Source: Polytrichum commune (taxonomy: Eukaryota > Streptophyta > Polytrichopsida > Polytrichales > Polytrichaceae). Taken from it: a stretch of DNA of 64,000 nucleotides. Positions 42,714 to 54,810 of the stretch are shown piece after piece. The position numbers and the translations under genes are program-made. Positions within the stretch are counted from its first letter, which is position 1. Each line of letters opens with the position of its first letter. Location of the stretch: positions 9,362,501 through 9,426,500 of the forward strand of contig OX485805.1 in assembly GCA_950295325.1 (NCBI GenBank). Reading direction: 5' to 3'. A model generated the notes under the pieces. It was not told where the DNA came from and did no database searches. It was given only the letters and a program-made list of their open reading frames with translations.

Positions 42714-45700
42714 ATTACGAGAGATTATGGAGGAAGGAGGACGAATCCATTCGTCAATTCATCCCCATTCGCCCGAGGATGGCAAAGGGAGAGTCATGTA
42801 GGCATGGGAGTCAACCTCCACACGCTCTTACGGATTCAGGTCCCCGTCCTTTAGCAATGAGAGAGCCGACTCCATTGTTAGCATTGCTAGCTCCTCGACC
42901 AAATCCTCACCTAGAAGATGTAGAGAAGGTTAGGAGCTAGCCAGTTGGGATTTCAAGAGGCTATGATGAAACATATGCAGAGTTTGACCGATCAAATGTC
43001 ATTGATGATTCGGAGTCAACAGCCGGGTCCTCCTCCACCAGTTGAATCGGGTAGACATACTTCAGGATTGTGGTGTGTTCAGTGTGGCCAACTGGGACAC
43101 ACTAAGCAAATTTGTAGAGCGGGCCAAAATCGCGATCAAAGAATGATCGGAGCTCCACCTCCACAAAACCAAAGGGGTAAAGGACAGAATCAGTATGGTC
43201 AGGGTAATTATAGGGGACCTCCTCCTAGAGGACATGTTAGTCAGAATGCGGAGAGAAATGAATTTCATTTTTTTTGTGGAAGATGGCACGCACAAGGCCA
43301 ATGTTGGTCTGAAGGTCAGAATTATGGGTGTAGTAATTGTGGAGGAAATCATTCTTCAAATGAGTGTCGTCAACCTGACAAGGTCATTAGAATGCCTCAA
43401 CCGGTGGCCAATCCATACCAACAAGCTAGAGACAACATGAGAGGTGTCAGGCCACAGGGTGGACCTACTAATGAGCTGAGGCCGCCAAATCTTTATTATG
43501 ACCATGGGAATGCTAGGCAGACATTTCATCCTCCAGCGGATTTGCAGACGGCTAATGGATACATTCCTATTCAGAATAGGCCAGTGGGTCCACACCCTCA
43601 CGACAATAGGAGGCATGTTCCACCTAATCACCCGGGTCCATCGAACTCTCAGGATGTTAGGTTTATGGATGGCACTGTGGATGACCATCCGGATGAGTCT
43701 TTTCTTCTCCAAGTGCCACCTGGAGAAGAACACAACCAATGGCCTCCAAATGTTAATGTAATCACTTATGAGTTGAGAAGTTTGGATGAGGGGACCACAC
43801 ACGAGGCTCCGGCATTAGCAGTCACCACTAGAGCAATGCGAGGTAATATCCAACCTGACAAGGAAATGGAAGAGCAAGAGGAACATTCCTTGGATGAGGC
43901 CCCTCACCTGTCAGATTTAGAAAGGGTAGCTAGGACAGCTAGGAGAGCCACTAAGGCATTAGAGGTGGAGAATAAGATTCTTCAGGATAGGGAGAGGCCG
44001 AATATCATTCATGACCTAGAGGGTAGTGAGATGGGAGAATGGGAAGGACCTAGCATTCCGTTGGACGAGTTTGACGGGGTGAGAAGGACAAGGGAGGACA
44101 AGCCAAATGGATATGACCTATGGGCCGACCTTAGCTCGCTTAAAGCCGATATCACCTTTGGACAATTGTTGGAAATTTCACCCATGGCTCGGAAGACTCT
44201 CAAGGAAGGGATGCATGTGACTAGGAGAACGAGGAAGGTGAAGACTAGAGTGGCTGTTAGAGTTCAATTGCAAGGAAGAGGTCGTGACGTCAAGGCAGTA
44301 GAGATAGAAGTCATGGTCATGGACAAGGTTGTGCCCAATGTGTTGGTCGATGGAGGTAGTGGGCTAAACATTTTACCAGAGCACACTATGAAGAGACTGG
44401 GCCTTAGCCTAACGGGTCCATCACCTTTCATCATCAACATGGCCAACCAAAGTCCGGCAGTGCCTTGGGAGATGATTTAGGACTGTAGAATTAGTACAGG
44501 AGGAGAAGAGTATGTGGTCACTTTTCATGTCATCAAAATGCATTCCAACAAGGATACATTTCCCATTCCGTTGGGCCGACCTTGGTTGAAAATGACGGAT
44601 GCCATAGTAGATTGGGGAGGAGCTAAGCCATCCATAACTTATGGTCCTAAAGATAATAGAGTCAAGATGTCTATAGGGTCGATAGGTGGTTGGGTAAGGA
44701 AAGACATTGTTACATCTTCGGATGAAGAGGAGGGAGACAAGGAGGATGATAGGAAGAGCGAGACATTGGTGGGAGTGGTCCAGTCAAGTAGTCAAAAAAC
44801 CAAGCTAGACGTAGGGTTGGGCCATCTAGGTCCTAGTTTTTATCATTGGAGTGACAATGTTGAGTATGCTCAGTGGTTGAAAGATTATCCAGAGTCGGTG
44901 TGCGATGTGTTGGTGACCTCTCACCATCAATATTTAAGGAACGATATGGACAGCTCAATGACAGAATAGTACAAATTGTTGGAGCCATGTGAAGTGCTCA
45001 CGGAGGAAGAATGATTACAAGGAGGACTGACTTCATGGGTAGATGGGATAGAGGAACACTCTGTCAGTTTAGTGCACGTAGATGGGATTCAGGATGAGGA
45101 GGTATTGCTCGAGGCTGCAAAGTTAGAGGAGCCCTTGCACTTCAAGACCACATCGACAGGCATTCTAGTGGATCAGGACGTCAAGGATTATCCCAAGGTT
45201 CCCCCAGATTGGTATAGAAACACGACAGAACAAACCCATATGTCTAAGGCGGATTGGAAGTATGTGGATGTGAAAACTAGGAATGGGAAGGTTAGGCAGA
45301 TGAAGATGGGATCTAAGTTGGAGGAAAATGAAATCAAAGAGTATAGCGAGTTAGTGGGTGAGTTCAGTGACACATTTGCATGGTCATATGACGAACTTAA
45401 GGGCATACCTCGAGAGATGGTGGAGCACCGCATACCTTTGATTCCAGGTGCTAGACCAATTAGACAAAAGGAGAGAAGGATGAACCCCCAGTTGTAGTTA
45501 TTAGTAAGGGCAAAGTTGGAGAGGTTGTTGAGGGCTGGGTTTATAAAGCCTGTGGAGATCACGGATTGGGTGTCTCCGATGGTGTTGGTCAAGAAGAAGA
45601 ACGGGAAGTTGAGGGTATGTGTAGATTATAGGAAGCTGAATGCTTGCACACAGAAAGACCATTTTCCCTTACCATTTATCACTCTACTTTTAGAGGAGGT

Positions 45701-46500
45701 AGGAGGGCATGCTCGTTATACCTTTATGGATGGTTATGCGGGTTATAACCAAATTTCCATAGCATTACAAGATGTTCATAAAACGGCCTTCACCACTCCT
45801 TGGGGCACGTTTGTGTGGGTGGTCATGCCATTTGGATTGTGTAATGCTCCAGCCACGTTTCAGAGGCTGGTCATGTACATCTTCACCGACTTGTTGTACA
45901 AATCCATGACAGTCTTCGTGGATGATTTTAGCACTCAATCATAATCTAATCAACATTTAGGATGTGTGAAAGAGACTTTGATTAAATGCCGGAAGATGCA
46001 ATTGGCCTTGAATCCAGACAAGACTTTTTTAGGAGTTCAAAGAGGAGTGTTGTTAAGCTATGTGGTGAGTGAGAAAAGGAGAGAGCCGGACCCGGAAAAG
46101 ATAGCAGTCATAGATGAGTTGGCTACTCCAACAAATGCAAAAGGCATAGCCAAGTTGTTGGGACATGTAGGATGATATAGAGAGTTGATCCCGGATTATG
46201 CAAAGATTGCGGTACCTATCACGCAATTGGTTAAGGATTGTAAGTCTAAGTGGACAGAGGCATGTCAACGGACATTTGAAGAGTTGAGGTCAAAGCTTAG
46301 CACCTACCTGGTGCTGAGGCCACCAGATTGGGGAAAACCATTTCATGTGTTTTGTGATGCTAGTGCGGTAGCTGTAGATAGTGCATTATGTCAGTCAACG
46401 GGAGACAAAGGGAAGGATCAACCTATGGCTTATGCGAGCCGACAGTTAAACCCTGCAGAGAGAAATTATTCTACCACTGAAAGAGAATGCTTGGCCATGG
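42714..46500 (+). pseudogene. Decayed internal part of a second Ty3/gypsy element
   Basis: Aligns with the gag-pol of the intact element from its residues NLDKDHERLW onward to RNase H. A zinc knuckle (WCVQCGQLGHTKQIC, ~43069), protease (VLVDGGSGLNIL, ~44340) and reverse transcriptase (FVDDFST, ~45919) are visible. It has many in-frame stops (near 44478, 44967, 45012, 45495, 45942 and 46174), several being TGG to TGA or CAG to TAG. It begins exactly at the composite element's right end and breaks off in RNase H at a TTTA microsatellite. No LTRs or integrase remain. It is an older relative of the 16250-27561 element, not a recent copy. Confidence 0.9.
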
Positions 46501-46501
46501 T

Positions 46502-46527
46502 ATTTATTTATTTATTTATTTATTCGG
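46502..46527 (+). repeat. (TTTA)n microsatellite
   Basis: About six TTTA units where the gypsy reading frame breaks off. It marks the junction with the next, unrelated sequence. Confidence 0.8.
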
Positions 46528-46539
46528 GTTGGGCATGCT

Positions 46540-47341
46540 CGGCGTATGTATTTGATGGCAAATTTTCAAACTATACTCTGAGGATGTGAAAGGAAATTCT
46601 GGATCACATGAGTACAAGGCTCTTTGAAAGTGGAATGACATTTGCTTATACTCCTGAGCAGGTGAAATCCAAAATAGGTACACTGAAGAAATGGTATCGG
46701 AAGGAGAAGGAGAAGAATGCCAAACAAGGATAGGTATGTCAATGACCTGGCAGTTTTATAGTGCATGTGATAGAACACGAGCACATGCTCCCAAAACAAC
46801 AAGGATTCTTGGAGGTGTGGATGATGGGGAACTCTCTAATGTGCAAGGTCCAACACACACCCCGATTACTGTTGATTTGATCTATGCATCAAGTTTTGAT
46901 GAAGAGATGGAGGAATTGGAAGAATCATAGATGTTGGGATTCATGTTCCTCTGTCAAGTGCTTCTCCAAGTATGGGTGGACGGATCCACAATTGTAGTGC
47001 CAGATGAACATGTTAGTTGATTACGAATAGGAGAAAAATAAAATAAAATAAAATTGTTGTTGAATCTTAGTACATGGCAGAGGAACCCACATCCTTTAGG
47101 TAGATATATGGAGCAAAAAAAGATGCGAAACTGGAAGCTCATGCACAATTGAATCTTAAAATTATTGAAACGAACATTCTCACTTAGGAGAGGGTTGTAC
47201 AATCACGAATTGAGGCTGAAGAGAGGCTTCACAAAGTGCACATGAAAGTTGATGAGAGGATTCACCAAGCACATGTCAAAGTTGAAGAGACGATGGCAAA
47301 AAGGACTAAGGAATGGACATTAATAATAGAAAAGTTTTAGA
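46540..47341 (+). pseudogene. Broken Myb/SANT (trihelix)-like gene
   Basis: The frame FDGKFSNYTLRM, a TGA, then KEILDHMSTRLFESGMTFAY and TPEQVKSKIGTLKKWYRKEK resembles the helical Myb/SANT-like DNA-binding domains of plant trihelix proteins and of Harbinger-type accessory proteins. The TGA would be the usual Trp. A one-base shift near 46730 moves the frame to SMTWQFYSACDR. After 47100 a charged helical tail (IEAEERLHKVHMKVDERI) has one TAG. Damage is spread throughout, so it is a pseudogene or transposon remnant. Confidence 0.55.
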
Positions 47342-48108
47342 GAGGTGATCCAATGTAGTGTGGGATGAGTTTGGTATTTTTTTTGTATAGATTAGTTACA
47401 ATAATGAGGATGTTCAGGTTGTACTTTGTTTTTAATGGCTTAATAAAATATTTTATACAATAATTTTATTAAAAAAACACTTACTTTCAATATCTAATCT
47501 CCGTATCTCCCCATCTCTCTCCATATAGTGTTTACTAGTGAACGATTACTTTGTGTACAATTATACATTCATGTCATTGTTATTACCAATTATGAGAAAG
47601 AAACTTCAGTTTTCCATGTATTTAGTGTCACCAATTGTATTTGGCTTGCTCAATTCTAATTGTGAACGGCCGATGTAATGTCACCAACTCTTTATCTGAA
47701 TCTAACATTATTCAGTAAGTAACTCAAGAATGTACTAAAAGTAAGTTGAGATAACAATACTTGCAAACTTATTCGTTAAAAGTTACCCGGCTAGGGCGTC
47801 ATGTTATGTTTGTAGCTAGCCCAACCTGTTTGGCTCTGGCCTATGCACCCACACTGGCCACCGCCGGATGCAAGGGGCCCTAAACCGGGCGGATTGGTTG
47901 GTTAGGTGCCTAGCCAACTCGGTGTGGCCCTACTATGAGTGGTTGGCACACCAATGGCGGAGGCTTGGAATTTTTGGAAATTGTAATCTCAATAACTTTA
48001 GATTGGCGGCAAGCATGTAAGGCCACTTGTCCATCAAATTCTAGTGTGAATAAGGACAAACCCACCCAAATGTAGAGAGAACCTAGTTGGAGTATGATTC
48101 GTAGTGCC
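47342..48108. other. Non-coding stretch
   Basis: No gene, RNA or repeat recognised. One G/C-richer patch near 47800-47930. Confidence 0.5.
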
Positions 48109-48475
48109 AACTACACTAAATATGGTATTTAATGTCACTATGGTAACTTTTCGAATGACAATTCTTATGAATAAGTGCACAAATATTGTCATGGATGATG
48201 GATGAGTTCATCCAGTGGCCAAAACCCTAGCTTCTCTTCTCAGCAACTTGTGATGAAATATTGTCATGGATGATTGAAATTTGGATGAAAACTCACTTGG
48301 TAAGTGACATTAATTGCAACACTGTAAATCTATAATCCCCCCCCCCCAAATTACAAGGAATGACAAATAATGTTGGGTTAACATTTAGTGTTGGTGACAC
48401 TATACCGCAGTTTACAATTAGTATTGAGAAATACAATTAGAATTAGTGACACTAAATATCATATTTAGTGTAGTT
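48109..48475. mobile_element. MITE (AACTACACTAAAT ends), copy 1
   Basis: 367 bp with ~30-bp inverted ends (AACTACACTAAATATGG… and …CATATTTAGTGTAGTT). About 80% like 53845-54218. Flanking triplets GCC and GTC are only partly alike. No coding capacity. Confidence 0.75.
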
Positions 48476-48885
48476 GTCGGTTCTTCCCGTCCATTGCTTT
48501 TTAACTCCTAAAACCTAAAGCAAAATCACCCCAAAATCGTCTAATTTTTTTGGTCCAATTTGGAAGTTCATTATTGATAATCAAAACTTCTTAGGATATA
48601 TCTAACCATATGGATGGAAGCTTTGTAGAGTTGAGATTATTTTTCAATCATCTACATGTCAAAGATTAGAAGATTATAATGTAAATGTGTATGTTGGTAT
48701 TGTCAGGTTGTGGTGACTGCCTGGGGGGGGGGGAGGGGGAACACGTCCACCTCGGCTTTAGGTTAAGGCAAGATTTTATGCTTAGTATTTAGAGGGTGTT
48801 TCATCACATCTTCATTAGTATCAATATTTTGTTGTCAATGCAATTCAAGTGTGTCTCAACCAAGTTAAAGCGATATATAGGTGAA

Positions 48886-49040
48886 TGCATGGGTATCAAA
48901 AATCAACATCAAATAATGGTATCAAAGGGACCTACCCATGGGTATTAAAAATCAACATCAAATAATGATATCAAAGGGACCTACCCATGGGTATCAAAAA
49001 TCAACATCAAATAATGGTATTAAAGGGACCTACTCTTGGG
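48886..49040 (+). repeat. 49-bp tandem repeat, about 3 units
   Basis: Units contain CCCATGGGTATCAAAAATCA, starting near 48886, 48935 and 48984. Further diverged GGTATCAAA words continue to ~49290. Confidence 0.8.
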
Positions 49041-50296
49041 TATCACAATTGTGACACCAGTCAAATATTGGTATTTTTGGGTGTGTCAAGGTGAGAGAAT
49101 CTTTGTGTACTTGAGTTACTATATGGGTCAATACCAACCAAGACAATATTCATAATGGGACAATTCTACCTAGGTATGGAGGTTCTTGCATGGTATATAT
49201 ACATGATACGCCATCAAATATCCATACCATACTAGTATCAACAAATATGAAATCCTCATTATAGATGCCCAAATGGTATCAAAAAACATACATTACCAAT
49301 TCAACAATGGTCTCCACCAGTTGAGAAATGACATGTGCCAAGGTTTGAGGATGAATTCCATTTGTCACAAAAGTGAACCCTCTACAATATATCCAAAAAT
49401 GTTCTAAAACATGGAATATCCCATGAATCTGCGCATTACTTCATAGCCCCCCCCCCTCTCAGCCCTCTTAAAACACCCCTAAGTTATTACATGTGATTCA
49501 TGTCTCTACAAGAGGGAGTTATCCCCCATGCTTGAAAAGCTTGAAGTGCTATGGTAGAGGTCTATTTGCAGTTCCATGAGTTGGGATGCCCTAATGACAT
49601 AGTTCCATGCACCAACCAGTTCCAACGAACGAAATGTAAGTTTATTAATAGACTCGGATTCAAAGAAGCTAACTATTTGAGTTGCTTGTGCATGTGATCA
49701 CGCATCTTGGTGTGTTGCGAAGCTAGAGTGTGTGGTCGCCATGTGATCACGTTATACAAACAAAGGATGAAAATGGTTTCTAACATATACGTACATATTC
49801 AAATATGCAAACCACCTACTTGGAAGAAAACCATGTAAAAAAATTCACAAGGCGGCACATTGACGAACAACAACTACATAATACTCAACAACATATTATG
49901 GTAGCAAATTATGATAAACTTTGAGGATTTTTATTGTGTGCAATTTAGTTACTTTCACATCACTTCCTTTTATTGGGTCTGCAACACTCCAATATTACCA
50001 GGTCAGGACCACTCATTATTCCAAGCAAGACTACATTCTTTTTTCAGATGCATTAGCTGTAAATCACATAATGGTAAGTACACGATGTATACAAATTGCC
50101 ACTAGCCTTTGAACTGGCTTTATTTAATGCATGCAATGCTTTCCGAATCTTCATGATATTAGTAGCTAAGTGAATAATGTTGGAACTACTAATGTTGTGC
50201 ACTCATTGTTAAAAGCATGGATCTAAGTGGGTGCACACAAGGGGTATTGATTGTGCCTAGGGGTTACAAAATATACATAAGATATGGGTGTTATTT
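49041..50296. other. Non-coding stretch
   Basis: A/T-rich with scattered poly-C runs. A short open frame near 49910-50075 ending at a GTAAGT could be an exon fragment, but nothing supports it. Confidence 0.4.
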
Positions 50297-50304
50297 ATTC
50301 TAGG

Positions 50305-50854
50305 CCCGGGTACGCAACTCCCGTATTATATGGTACTGATTATAATCACTTATAATGCGTTTTAGTCCAATATTGAGTGATACAATTTGTTTTAATGTAG
50401 GAAACCCTTGTAGCCCTTCTAACAAGGAATCCAAAAATATAATTATATATAGGAAATGAATATATTTTGAAGCATATAATTGCATTAAAAACCTAATTAT
50501 ATGATTTTTTTTAATACAGGTACCATAGGTCAAACTACCCAACTTTTTGGACTTTTTAATAAAATTTTAACATTGTGAATGAATTATAATTTTAATGGGA
50601 GGCAACTATTCGTGGCTTATAATTTTAATGGGAGACTTAATAAATATGCAACCCAACTTTTTTTTTTCATCTCATTTATTTAATTTGGTCTTCACCCAAC
50701 TTTTTTTTCATCTCATTTTATTTAATTTGGTCTTCACCCAAATTTTTGATCATTTTAATTTGATATAATTTGATATAATTTTTACAAAAGCCGTCCTCTA
50801 AGCCGTTTTAAGTATGATGCCCCCTGTGTATAATATGGGAGTTGCGTACCCAAG
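50305..50854 (+). mobile_element. hAT-type MITE, copy 1 (550 bp)
   Basis: Inverted ends GGGTACGCAACTCCC…GGGAGTTGCGTACCC, flanked by a perfect 8-bp duplication ATTCTAGG (50297-50304 and 50855-50862). An 8-bp duplication fits the hAT superfamily. The inside is A/T-rich and non-coding. The copy at 58830-59335 lies in the opposite orientation. Confidence 0.88.
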
Positions 50855-50862
50855 ATTCTAGG

Positions 50863-51926
50863 GTTGTAAATATATTAGATCTATTATTCAAATAATCCTA
50901 GTTGTATTTCTACCTTTAGGCTCATAATCAATTATAATGAAGTGGGTAATCTACAAGAGTTCCAAATGAATATTTCATCCAACATGTTAATCACATGCAC
51001 CCATGAAATTTAAGGTTTAGGATGAGAGGGGAAAGACCATTTTTTGGGAAACCCTAAAGGTTTCTCATTGTGGAGCTTGTAGGTGGAGTGAGGATGGAGC
51101 TCGTAGGTGGTTTTATTTTTCTCTTTTGGTTGCTTCTTGTTCCAAGAAAGAGGTTGTTGCTGCAAACTGTGGTGTTTTGGGGGCCGTTGTAGCGTCAACA
51201 TTTGGATGTCGGTTTGATGGATCGTTTAATGATAGGGTTAGAAACCATCATTGCATTATCTACATTGATTTATATTGTACAAACAAATTTATATGAGTTA
51301 CATCCAATGAATGAATGAGTGTTTAATGATTTCATCAATAATAAATAGATATGTCTTGCTAAGAGTATTTTAGCCATATCTTGAAGAGCATGACAAACAA
51401 GTGGGAGATAACCTAATTGCATTTCAAGCACCAAGAGGAGGACCAACAAACAAAGGGTGTTTGTCAACACCTCCGCTCCAAAATAATTCCAATGAGAGAA
51501 TGCAACCAAGATTTGGTGTTGATGGAGAGGGGCAACCTTTACAGGAGCAATGACACCTCACAAGGGTGCGCCGGGTGTTTGGAGAATGGTGGAAGAACTA
51601 CATAATGCACCAACATGATGTAGAAATGGCAAGTGATGCATATTTGAATGATTATTTGATTTCTCTTAAACTATGTCATTTGAGAACATGGTACTTACGA
51701 ATGATAGGAAACAATCACTATCAAGGCAAATGAAATCGCATCCCTCTGATTATTCGCAAAGTGAGAGTGTTGAAGGTAGAGCATTAGGTTGCTCGTAGTC
51801 ATAGGATAGTGTTTTTTAGAGGATTGAGAATGAATAAGGTTTGAATAAACACATATGGTTTGTAGGATAGCACTTGAGAGTTGAGATATCCCATATTCAT
51901 TATATGAACCAAGAAAGAAAAGCGTA
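50863..51926. other. Non-coding stretch
   Basis: No coding frame of note; short ORFs only. Ends at the TIR element. Confidence 0.4.
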
Positions 51927-52867
51927 CCGTAGGTTCATAGCTGGTTCGACACATGTTAGCCGAATAATTAATTAAAGTTCAAAAAGTAGGTTCGGCATCT
52001 AAAAATAGTATATTCATATTTTCGGCAATTTTCTCTTTTAATTTAAAAAATTCGGCTTAAATTCATTTTCTATTTTCTATTTAAGCTTATATCTTGTACA
52101 TCTCTCTTGCATTGAATGACAAGTAAGATGTGAGTGAAAAATTGAGAATGCTCTGTGCTTTATGCAAGTAGAGTGGAGTTGTGTTCAACAATGCATATGG
52201 GATATGTAAACTTTGAGGTGAAGCACCGAGTTAGACTTCATTTTTATAACACGCATAACTTTTGCATAGAGTCTTCAAATGACATAAAATTTGTTGGAGG
52301 TGAAAGATTACTTGATTTCTAAACTTTTCTTAGACAAACAAAATTCCAAAAAAGGTGATCTTCTATGCACAAATGAGCTCCGAAAAACTGTTATGAACGC
52401 ATTTTAATTTTTTGATCTTTACACGGCTGCAATGTTTTGTCCATATCTTTTGCATAAAGACTTATTTTGACACAAAACTTGTTGGAGGTGGAAGAAGGAT
52501 TGATTTCTCAAATTTTGTTAGTTGGACAAAATTCTATAAAACTTCATCTTCTATGCTCAATTGGACTCCAAAAATTTGTGTACAACACATTTGAAAAGCC
52601 TCACCTAGAGTCTTGCTACTTCTTAACCCATATTCTTTGTGGACTAATGTAAGTGAGCTTGATTACAAAAGGAGCACCTTCTCTCTTTCAAAATTCACAT
52701 ATGCTTCCACTGTAAGTAAAACTCTAGTGAGAAGTAAAAATTTCTTACTTTTTGGCAATTTTGACAAATAATTAATTTTATATTCGGCAAAAATGCCAAT
52801 AATATTCCAAAATTTTCGGCATCTATTTTTATAATTATTTTCTGTCGAACCAGCTATGAACCTACGG
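51927..52867. mobile_element. TIR element, 941 bp, TA-flanked
   Basis: The ends CCGTAGGTTCATAGCTGG… and its reverse complement (…CAGCTATGAACCTACGG) match for ~25 bp, with TA on each side (51925-51926 and 52868-52869). This fits a Tc1/mariner-like non-autonomous element, though a dinucleotide duplication is weak evidence. The inside has two degenerate ~200-bp direct repeats around TTTTGCATA…GTTGGAGGTG. Confidence 0.75.
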
Positions 52868-53844
52868 TAGTAAAGGGCAAGGCATGGGATGAAGGTGACC
52901 ATCTCACTCCAAACATTATTCATATGCCTTTGTGTATGTGTATTTGCTTATACAATCTAATCTCTAGTTCTATTATGCTTCAATAAACTGTGTCTGCACC
53001 CATTGAAGTAAATATCGCCCACACTCAAAGGGTCGATCATAACCATGTATGCATCTTAAACCCGAAACCTTTGAGAATTTCAAATCCATAGTATGCACAA
53101 TCCTTGTAATGGATGCAACTTCTCGCATTTAGAGAGCAGACTTAACTAGCAACCAAAGATCCTACAGTTTGCGATCAAAGACCTCATTTTTTTCCCGACC
53201 CAGACCTTCAAGGCACTCAAAGTCGAAGTTCCCTCCAGAACACCAACCTAGAGCATCACAGAACTATAACAGAATTGTGAAGATTTCGAAGCTAACACAC
53301 ACAACCTGAATTTGAGGCCTCATTCTTGGAGTTTACGATTGCAATAACCCTCGGAATGCTCTCTTATAAATGTTCACATCATGTGTATCCAAAATCTCAC
53401 AACTAGGAGGGTGCTCAATTTAAATGAAACATGGCAATTTGAAATTCGCAGATCTTCAAGTTACTTATCTTAACCGGACAACTATATTTGATTGGTGCGT
53501 GGTTAGCCAAGACTCCAAGAACAAATACCAAAAAGAGATTGAACTACGTACTCAAAATATAATAACTATTCCAAAGGCAGTATCAACATGACTGGGGAGA
53601 CTTGTATGACATATTTAATGAACACGAGAATCTTCACTTTGGTAATGAATAAGATGTTCAAATAAGCTCTAAAAATTATGAGGAAAGTGGCTATTGCCGC
53701 AATATGGATTTGCTAACCATCTCTTACTTATCAAGTTACCCATTCACGCCGGTTTAAAACTACAAGCACCCGGTGTGTTTTTTCTTTTTCTTTTTTCTTG
53801 TTTGTTTTATTACAACTGCGAGCAATGAACGGGGAGAACCAACA
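52868..53844. other. Non-coding stretch
   Basis: No gene, RNA or repeat recognised. Confidence 0.4.
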
Positions 53845-54218
53845 GCTACACTGAATATCACATGGTATTTAGTGTCACTAGCGTAGCTTTTTGGATGACA
53901 CTTCTTATGAATAAGCGAACAAATACTCTCACGGATGATGGATGAGTTCATCCATTGGCCAAAAACCCTACCTTCTCTTGTCAGCAACTTGTTATGAAAT
54001 ATTGTCATGGATGATTGAAATTTGGATGAAAAATCACTTGGTAAGTGACAGTTTTTGCAACACTGTAAATTTGTTATCCCCCAAAAAATTTACAAGGAAT
54101 GACAAATAATGTTGGGTTAACATTTAGTGTTGGTGACACTACACGTGAGTCAGTTTACAATTAGTATTGAGCAAGATAATTAGAATTGGTGACACTAAAT
54201 ATCATATTTAGTGTAGTT
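53845..54218. mobile_element. MITE (AACTACACTAAAT ends), copy 2
   Basis: 374 bp, same family and orientation as 48109-48475, with a perfect 3-bp flank ACA (53842-53844 and 54219-54221). A 3-bp duplication suits CACTA- or Harbinger-type MITEs. The ends contain CACTA a few bases in. Confidence 0.75.
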
Positions 54219-54417
54219 ACAAATGAACCGGTTGAGTTTGAGAAACAAACAGTTGAAGTTCAAGACCTCAAGAAAATTACCGATCATTTTAGAGAAAGCT
54301 ATGGAATATATCTCAACTTATTAAAGAAAAACCAGAAGAACATAACATGTAACAGGTTGGAGTTGGACACACTAGGGTTTGACCGATTATGCCCAAAAAT
54401 CTTCTTGGACACTAACC
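54219..54417 (+). CDS. Possible exon fragment, unknown protein
   Basis: Directly after the MITE an open frame reads NEPVEFEKQTVEVQDLKKIT through NITCNRLELDTLGFDRLC and ends near a possible donor (ACC|GTGAGT, 54417). Its composition is protein-like, unlike the flanks. I see no partner exons. The MITE may have cut an older gene here. Confidence 0.3.
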
Positions 54418-54517
54418 GTGAGTCCCTTTCACTACCTTGTTCATGTTATTATATACAAAAAATTATTAATGTGAAAGGAAGCTCCCATTGAACTTATCTA
54501 TAGTGACTAAGGGCCGG

Positions 54518-54800
54518 TGTCGGGTAGAGAGGGTTCCGCCTTGGGAAAGCACTGGGCTTTTGGCTGCAACTGAACTTGTTTACCAGACCGTCGAATCTTC
54601 TAGTCTTCAAGAGTCTTGGTCTTCAGTTTCTTCAAGTCTTCAAACTCTTTCCCGTTGTCGGGTAGAGAGGGTTCCGCCTTGGAAAAGCACTGGGCTTCTG
54701 GCTGCAACTAGATTTTATCGGACCCGTCGAATCTTCTGGTCTTCAATCGAGTCTTCTAGTCTTCTAGTCTTCAATTTCTTCAATTTCTTCTAATCTTCAA
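54518..54800 (+). repeat. 138-bp tandem duplication
   Basis: TGTCGGGTAGAGAGGGTTCC starts at 54518 and again (one base changed at most) at 54656. TCTTCAAGTCTTC-type short repeats lie between. Confidence 0.8.
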
Positions 54801-54810
54801 CCTCTTTCCC

